Source: Bugula neritina (taxonomy: Eukaryota; Bryozoa; Gymnolaemata; Cheilostomatida; Bugulidae). Taken from it: DNA of 64,000 bases. The stretch spans positions 624,680 to 688,679 of the forward strand of contig OZ037767.1 of assembly GCA_964035545.1 (NCBI GenBank). Direction: 5' to 3'. The translations under genes and the position numbers were made by a program. The notes below the pieces were generated by a model. That model was not told the DNA's origin. It did no database searches and saw nothing but the letters and a program-made list of their open reading frames with translations. The number at the start of each line of letters is the position of its first letter. Within the stretch, counting starts at the first letter, position 1. This document shows positions 40,801-49,800 of this stretch, piece after piece.

Positions 40801-43800
40801 CATTCAGGCCATCAACCCCGGCATATGCGAAGGATCAACTGTGCCGGTCAACATTCAGAGGTTACATAACCATATGCAGAGACTTCAAGGTCGACTGGAG
40901 GTCATACCGGAAGAAGAGGGGGCGGAGTCTAACGACGGACAAGACTTATACAAATGGAAGAACAACATGGACAGTGAAGACCCTGTTGAGTCTGATCAAA
41001 CATTGGTATGTATAGTCTTTGGTGTGTAGCTTTTAGTTTATATACCATCTGTATGTATAGTCTTTGGTGTAGCTTGTAGTTTATATACCATCTGTATGTA
41101 TAGTCTTTGGTATAGCTTGTAGTTTATATATCATCTGAATGTATAGTCTTTGGTATAGCTTGTAGTTTATATACCATCTGTATGTATAGTCTTTGGTATA
41201 GCTTGTAGTTTATATACCATCTGAATGTATAGTCTTTGGTGTAGCTTGTAGTTTATATACCATCTGTATGTATAGTCTTTGGTGTATCTCTTAGTTTATA
41301 CACCATCTGTATGTATAGTCTTTGGTGTAGCTTGTAGTTTATACACCATCTGAATGTATAGTCTTTGGTGTATCTCTTAGTTTATACACCATCTGAATGT
41401 ATAGTCTTTGGTGTATCTCTTAGTTTATACACCATCTGAATGTATAGTCTTTGGGTGTAGCTTGTAGTTTATATATCATCTGTATGTATAGTCTCTGGTG
41501 TATGTATAGTCAATATTCTCAGGTTGGGGACACAACTCCAGACGATCTGCTCACACAGCTGTCGGCAGCTCTACATACGCTGACTACAGCGCCCTCTGGT
41601 GGTGAACTCATTCTCGACGATCTTCTCATCAGATACGAAGAAGTGCTGATTACGGCTAAATGTGGCCTTCTAGAACCTTCCGTGTTTACTGAGAGCAGAC
41701 AGGAGGTGGCTGATGAGATTAGGATTACCAGGGTACACTTATTACTCTAGTGTCACAACTAGCACTATGTTTACCTGTCATTGCGTATTAGCACTAGGTT
41801 TACCTGTTACAACTAGCACTAGGTTTACCTGCTACAACTAGCACTAGGTTTACCTGCCATTGCGTATTAGCACTAGGTTTACCTGTTTCACTGGTTAACA
41901 ACTTCCTTTATATTTCAGAGTCTGTCGGCCATGTTTGATCACTACCGTCTGCTGCTCGGCTCAATCGCTGCCTTGTCAACAGACGAGGAAGTGGCTCTGG
42001 CAGCGTCTAGACTTTCATCTCACACTGCTGAGTATCAGAAGAACTGCGTTGAGAGAGTTTCTCTTCTTACCTCTTTATCTAAAGAGTGCAATGATATCAA
42101 CATCCTGTGTGATAAGGAACTGGAAATGCTGAGCAAATTCGGGGAAGATGTGAATACAGATACTATAGGTTGGTATATGAGATGTGAATACAGATACTAT
42201 AGGTTGGTATATGAGATGTGAATACAGATACTATAGTATATGAGATGTGAATACAGATACTATAGTATATGAGATGTGCATACAGATGCTATAGGTTAGT
42301 ATATGAGGTGTGAATACAGATACTGTAGGTTAATATATACTCTATACTGATTGGTTGAATTATATACGCAGGCACTGACGACCTTGAACTTGAGTTGCTG
42401 ACTAACCAATCATCTCACGCAGCCCTTCAGCTCAGACTCCAAGACTTCACTCAGACTACTTCCTGTCCTTTTCTCGTTGCCAAGAAAGAGAAATGTGAGG
42501 AGAAATGGCAGCTGCTCAGTCACCTTGTATCTCAGGCTAAGTAAGTGAAGTTCTTAGACTAGATGGACTGTGTTATAAGTTGCTGACAGGGAGTTAGATG
42601 TTACTCGTGTTCTGTTTGTGTTGTACAGGGAGCAAGAGGAAAAGCAGATGAAGGAGATCTTCTCCGAAGCCATAACAAATCAGTTACGTTCAGAGGGTCG
42701 ACTCGACACGAGTCGGCCATTTCCTGCTGTCATTTGTCAAGCTGCATCTCTACTCGGAAACAACGAGAGTTTGGTAAGCAGAGTATTGAGTATTGTAAAC
42801 AAACAGTAGAGAGCTCAATGCTTTACCTTGTTATTAGCTTCTTCTGTTGAATTATCAATTCAAATATAAAGGTTTGCTCGTGTGCAGACTGTTGATTCAC
42901 GTAGCCTTGGTTCTTGTCTACTAGACACTGATTCAAGGAGACTTATACTCCGACCAGCCCTCTACTAGTGAGATCAGAGCCCAACTCTCCCTGCTGGAGC
43001 GTAGGACAGGGGAGCTGAGACTACAGACTCAGTCAGTAGTAGAGACGTCTGCTCCTTCAGACTCTGAGCTGGTAGACACGCTGTCAGAGCTGAGTCAGCT
43101 TACCAAACCTGACATGGTGATTGAGAGCCTCGATGAGTTGACTGACCTGACACAGTGCTGTCTGGTAAGTTTGCTATTATCTGGGAACAAAATGCTGTCT
43201 AGTAAGTGTAGTACTGTATAGTAACACCATGTAGTATGATAAGTATAGTACTGTATAGTAACACCATGCTGTCTAATAGGTGTAGTACTGTATAGTAACA
43301 CCATACTGTCTAGTAAGTGTAGTACTGTATAGTAACACCATACTGTCTAGTAAGTGTAGTACTGTATAGTAACACCATGCTGCCTAGTAAGTGTAGTACT
43401 GTATAGTAACACCGTGCTGTCTAGTAAGTGTAGTACTGTATAGTAACACCATGCTGTAGTCTTACAAGGCTGAGCTGTCAGAGAGACTGAAGCTAACAGA
43501 GTTAATACGTAGCCAGTATTCCTCAAGAGGAGAGGGCATTATTACGGCTGCTCTACAGGCCACCCAAACCTTACACAAGGCTAAACTCGAGGCTATTGAT
43601 GAGACAGGTGCTGCCCAGCAGTTACGTAATCTGTACCAGGTGAGTGAAGTCATCAAGTAGTGCTCAATATGAGCTGTAGATTCACCTTGACACTACCTTT
43701 CTGGACATTTCTTGCTCTTTTCTATTATGAGATACATTTCTGTAGTGGAAATAACTCCCCATTGTGTGACAGGCCTGAAATTATGGTCTTGGAGTTTAGA

Positions 43801-46800
43801 ATTGCTTAGAATGCTTGCTAGAAGTTTGAGTTCAGTTGGATTATTAGAAATTATACATGTTTAAGTTTGTTAGTCTAATCGTAGCCTGAAGTGTGATTTT
43901 CTGTAAAAGCCACAACATGGATATTTAGCTAAATAAATGGTTTGATATACTCTGTGTGTTATTAATCTGGGCTATAATATTTGTATATGCTGGTGACTCG
44001 TACCGTACATGCAACTGTTAACTCTCTCTACTGTAGACTTTCAGCAAGGAGAAGCAAGACTACGAGGCCTGGGTAGACCAGAACTCCTTCTCCATCCACA
44101 ACTGTCCTCTCGGGGACGACACCGTCATCTCCCAACTCCTGAGTAAATACAAGACCCTGCTGACTAGGAACAAGGACATGACTAAGACAAGGGACGCTCT
44201 GTACAGGCAGCACGCAGACCTCAGTCAGCACGAGCTCTGCTCTAACGCTGCCTCTGCTGACATCAAGTCTTCACTCGACCAACTCGCCACCAGACAGGTT
44301 TGGGATGTTATATCTATCTCACAGGATGCATATAGTGTGTTATAGTCCAAGGAGAGTTCCAGTGTATCTCAAAAGATGTAGTTTCAACCTCAACTCAGCC
44401 TTTATTCATACAATGCCTTAGTTGTGTGATAGTGTGGACTAGCAGGGCCTCATTCTAGTAAGATGTTTCAGCTTTCAGTAAACACTTGCAGGATGCCCTG
44501 TGTCGTGAAGCAACCAACATTGTCTTCAAACTGGAAGTTATACATAAGAAATGGACTGACTACAGCCGCGCTGTTGATGACCTCCTTAGTCTGATGACTC
44601 AGTGTCGACTTGACGTGGAGACGGTGCCCGTGTTAGCCTCAGAGTCAGAAAAGGTGAGTACTTAGCTTAGAAACTATTTCAACATATGATGCTTTGTTTA
44701 AACGAGTAGAAATAACTAACTTCTCCCTACTTGATTTGTTATATTGACATTTGATGTGATGGCAGGACATGTCAGTGCACGTCAAGCACCTGTCACGTCT
44801 GGCTGACAGGCTGGAACAGAGCACCTTGCTAGCCACCATCTCTCAGCTGACAGATCAGCTCAGACAATCACTTACAGACGACCTGACTAAGCAGTGGCTA
44901 CTAGACAGACAGGGGGAGATGACTGCTCACAGACGTGAGTTACTCCACACTATTCGGCAGGTGGCAGACGTGTGGACGGAGTCTTCTAGGATCATGGCTC
45001 GGTATGAGAGGGGGTGTGTCGCGGCACAGCGCTGTATCACAGGTAGTTACTCTTCTACTCTGTTTCTATGTATTACTATTACACAGTTACTCTTCTACTC
45101 TGTTTCTATGTATTACTATTACACAGTTACTCTTCTACTCTGTTTCTATGTATTACTATTACACAGTTACTCTTCTACTCTGTTTCTATGTATTACTATT
45201 ACACAGTTACTCTTCTACTCTGTTTCTATGTATTACTATTACATAGTTACTCTTCTACTCTGTTTCTATGTATTACTATTACACAGTTACTCTTCTACTC
45301 TGTTTCTATGTATTACTATTACACAGTTACTCTTCTACTCTGTTTCTATGTATTACTATTACACAGTTACTCTTCTACTCTGTTTCTATGTATTACTATT
45401 ACAGAGTTACTCTACTACTCTGTTTCTATGTATTACTATTACACAGTTACTCTACTACTCTGTTTCTATGTATTACTATTACACAGTTACTCTTCTACTC
45501 TGTTTCTATGTATTACTATTACAGAGTTACTCTACTACTCTGTTTCTATGTATTACTACTACACAGTTACTCTTCTACTCTGTTTCTATGTATTACTACT
45601 ACACAGTTACTCTTCTACTCTGTTTCTATGTATTACTATTACACAGTTACTCTACTACTCTGTTTCTATGTATTACTATTACACAGTTACTCTTCTACTC
45701 TGTTTCTATGTATTACTATTACACAGTTACTCTTCTACTCTGTTTCTATGTGTTACTATTACACAGTTACTCTTCTACTCTGTTTCTATGTATTACTATT
45801 ACAGATTGCGAGGAGTTGGTAACACGTCTCGATCCAAACTGTGAACTGGTTGACCTTGAAACTCAAGTCAACTCGGCAAAGAAGGCGGAGTCAGCCCTCA
45901 CTGCTATCCAATGGGAAGAAATCTTTAAACAGCAGAAAGATATCACGTCACTCATTAATCACCCTCTGCTACAGGTTTGTTTCCTGTCAACTTCACTCTC
46001 TCCTTACTGTTACTGTGGAGACTATTCCTTCTGGTGACCTAATTCTGATTATTTTGTAGGTCAGCCGTCTGCACCATCAAGCTCGAGTAATGGAGGACGC
46101 CTTGGTTAAGTTCACCAGCCAATGTTCGAGTAAATGCTCCAAATTTACTCTGTTTTCCCTCCTTCTGCAATCACTAACTGATTTCTTGAGTGACCTTGAA
46201 ACTGAGGCTGTCATTACTACGCCTTTCAGTCAGCTTGTCAGCAATCCTCATGAGGCAGCTGTCAGTCTACAAACTCTCGAGTCCCTCACATCTGCCATGG
46301 TTAAACAGAAGCAGAAGCACCAGCAGCTGAGAGAAGCTGCCCTTGCCTTGCCTCTAACCAACGCCTTGTCTGGCCAGGTGAACGCCCTGGATGTGAGATG
46401 GACGGAGTGTCAGTCTATTGTCACCAGCAGACAGGAGCGTATACAGGACTATTGTCTTAGGTCTGCTGATCTGAGTGTCAAGTACAAGCTATGGTGTGAT
46501 TGGTTAGAGCGGATTCAGTCACTCCTCTCTCCTGTTCATCCATCATCAGAAGAATCTCTGCGCAGCAGACAGACCAAGTACCAAACTGTCATGGCTGAAA
46601 TGCCGTGTAAATGTAAAATCTTAAAGTCTATAATCAAAGAAGGAGACCAGCTCTCTGCCCTAGAGTCCAGACCGGGCCAGCCTAGAGTCCAGGCCACAGA
46701 GCTGCAGTCACAGTGGACGCAACTACAGGAAACTCTGAAGGCTAAAAATGATTTCGTAGAAGAAACTTTGCAGAAATGGGAGACTTTCAATACTCTGCGA

Positions 46801-49800
46801 GAAAGACTGGGGCACGCCCTGAGCACCCTGGACAGCGAGTTACAGTTAGTAACCCTGACTAAGGAGGCTCACCTCAACATGGTCGACAAAATACCTGCCC
46901 TGAAGAGTGCCTTCGAAAGACACCAGCAAGTTGCACGACTTATGAGGCAAATAGGGCAGCGCTTGCTGCCGGATTGTGATGATAAAGCTCAGGGGAAGAT
47001 AACTTCAACTACAAAGAGTCTCCACACCCAGTGGCAGTCAGTCTTGTCTAAACTCATAACACAGAGTGAGGAATCGTCCTCTCTTATATCCACTCTGCGA
47101 CAACTAGAGTCCGCATTTGCCTCCCTCAACCAAGAGTTGAAGTCTGTGCGAAAGGAACTGCTAACTGCTCTATCTGAGCACCACGACAGTTTGCAGGACC
47201 AGAGAGCAAAGTGTGACATGCTGGATCAGAGGCTGGAGGAGATCAGCAGCAGACTAGCCCTGACTAAGTTTGACCTTGCCAAGGTCGACGGTCACATAGA
47301 GGATATGAGCTCGTTGGAGACCAGAGTGTCCATCTACGAAGGTCTGTTGACAGAGACCAAAGGTCAAATCAAGAGGAGACAACTGCTGCTGAACTCGAGG
47401 CTGTCTATTTGGTCAGATTTCATGGAGAGAGTAGACTCACTGCTTGCGGACATGCAGAGGTTAGAGCGGTGCTACCTCAACGACTCGCACTACACCATAG
47501 AGGAGCTCTTGGACAAGATAGCGAGTCAGTATGACTCGGAGCTCATCAGAATGGAGAGTAGAGTGGATCTGTTGACAGCAGAAGGAGAGCGTCTGCTGCC
47601 TCTCAGTGGAGAGATCTACTCGTGTGCCATCAAACACAACTGTGCCTCTCTCAGCACCACCATCCTGAGACTCAACAAACTGGCAGACACCAGAACTGCC
47701 AAGCTGAGAGAGACTCTCACCGCTATACTGGAGTTTGAGAGTGGAATGCAGGCGCTGAACTCCTGGCTAGTGAACACAGAGAGGGTGCTGTGCAGCAATG
47801 AGCTGCCAGAGTGGAGGAACGAGACGATAGCAGACCAGCACAGCACCATCTCTCTGCTAGAGAACAATATCGACCACCATGGTAGAGTGGTGACTGCCGT
47901 GGTGAACTTGTGTAGCGTCCTACAGCATGATCAGGATGCCTCTCAGAGTCAGCGTGATAAGCAGGCTGTGGCAGCGGTCAGGTTGATACTCAAGGACAGG
48001 TGGAAGACGCTGTGTAACAAGGTACTCTATATTATATATAATCTTATAATATACTCTATATTATATATAATCTTATAATATACTCTATATTATATATCTC
48101 ATAATATACTCTATATTATATATCTCATAATATACTCTATATTATATATCTCATAATATACTGGTACTCTGTATTATATTATTATATAGCCTACGTTCTC
48201 TGTTATGCAGCTGGTTGACAAGAGACAGTGGCTAACGGATGTGGCCTCCATATGGCACCAGATGAGAGGTCACACTCAGCAGGTCAAGGACATTCTTTCA
48301 GCCTATTCCAGAGAGGTGCAGAGAGCTAAGACCTCCTACATCTCGGTGGCCATGGCTGAGTCGGAGCTGAGTAACTACACGGAGATGCTCCATGAGTTCA
48401 CGTCTAAACGTGACGACTTGAAGCTAATCAACAGGAGATATATGTTAGTACTGTGTGCCCTTCACCTTAGCCCTCTGTAGCCTTAGTCTCCTCTGTAGCC
48501 TTAGTCTCCTCTGTAGCCTGAGTCCTCTGTAGTAGTCATAGTTTAATCATAATTTAGTTTATGTTGCCACAACTTTGACTCTAGCATCTTATAATGCACA
48601 TTAACCTCTACAGATACATGAACAGAAGGTGCATGGTGGACACATCTGGCATGGTGAAGAGAGCAGTGGATGAATGCAATGAACTGTGGGATAAAACCTA
48701 TCAGTGTCTGCAGGCAGTTGTCCGTAGACTGAAACACACGTGCCAAGTGTGGAAGGACTACGAGACGTCTAGAGAGGAGGTGCTCACCGAGTTGGGGGCA
48801 CTAAGTCTAGCTCTGAAGAGAAACCGTGAACTCAGCGGCCATGTTGGTCAGCGACTCGGTGACATTTCTCCCAAGGTGAAAGGATGTGCCTTCTAATTGT
48901 GTGGATATAATAACACAGCTGTAAGAATTGACCTGCTGAGGAAGTTTTCAACATATTTTGTTAGACTGAGAAAAACAATATTGTTGACTAAAGTTGTTTA
49001 ATTGTGTTCAGAGTTTAGTTTTAATCTGAATATTCACAGATAAATTATCTACTGAAAGACGGAGCGACGTACTTACTCCAGAGAAGTTCTGTGACAGACG
49101 CCGGGAGAGTAGAGACGATGGTGGAAGAGTTACAGACCAGTGTGGACACACTGAGACTAGAGCTCAGGCCAGGGTCAGACGAAGTGACTCAAGTAGAGGC
49201 TGAGCTCGAGTCCATCATCTCCGAACAGGAAGTTATAGACAGAGGTTCGACTCAGTCTAGCCGCCATCTTAGTTATCAGCCATGTGAAACTTCTTACTCG
49301 TTTTTATGTGCTCTCCAAGTGAATATATTGTTAGCTGATTGTGCTAGAATGTTCTTTCTGTTGGTGTGTAGAGTTGGAGTCACCTCCCCTTGTGTCTTCA
49401 CCGAGTCCTCTGCCAGACTCTGCTTTACAACAGACCAGTGCAGCAGAAGAGGCTCAGCGCAGACTCAACTACATAGACCAGCGGATAGCAGACGCCGAGA
49501 AGAGGGCCGAGTTGAACAGGAAGAAGAAGGCTGCGTCTGCTGCGAACATGTCACTCGCAGGCAAGCCTCTGCTCCAGCTCAGCTCACTGCGACACAAACC
49601 ACGCAGCCTCAGCTCTTCGCACCTAACACTAGCACCTTCTGCTGGTGAGGGTTTGCACTTCCCTAATTTTAGTTCTAGATCCCAGCTACCTGTCACATAT
49701 CACGTCTGCTGTGTGCTGCATGGGCCAATCACAATGCTTCTTACATACCTTTGCACTTTGTTGATTCACAGCTACACCAATCAGTACCTACTACACTGTA

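Noticed and set aside
44769-46037. A single 422-residue protein from one long open frame
   Set aside because: The middle is the 40-bp intronic array with a good donor and acceptor in matching phase; two exons plus an intron is the better model, though retention is listed as a finding.
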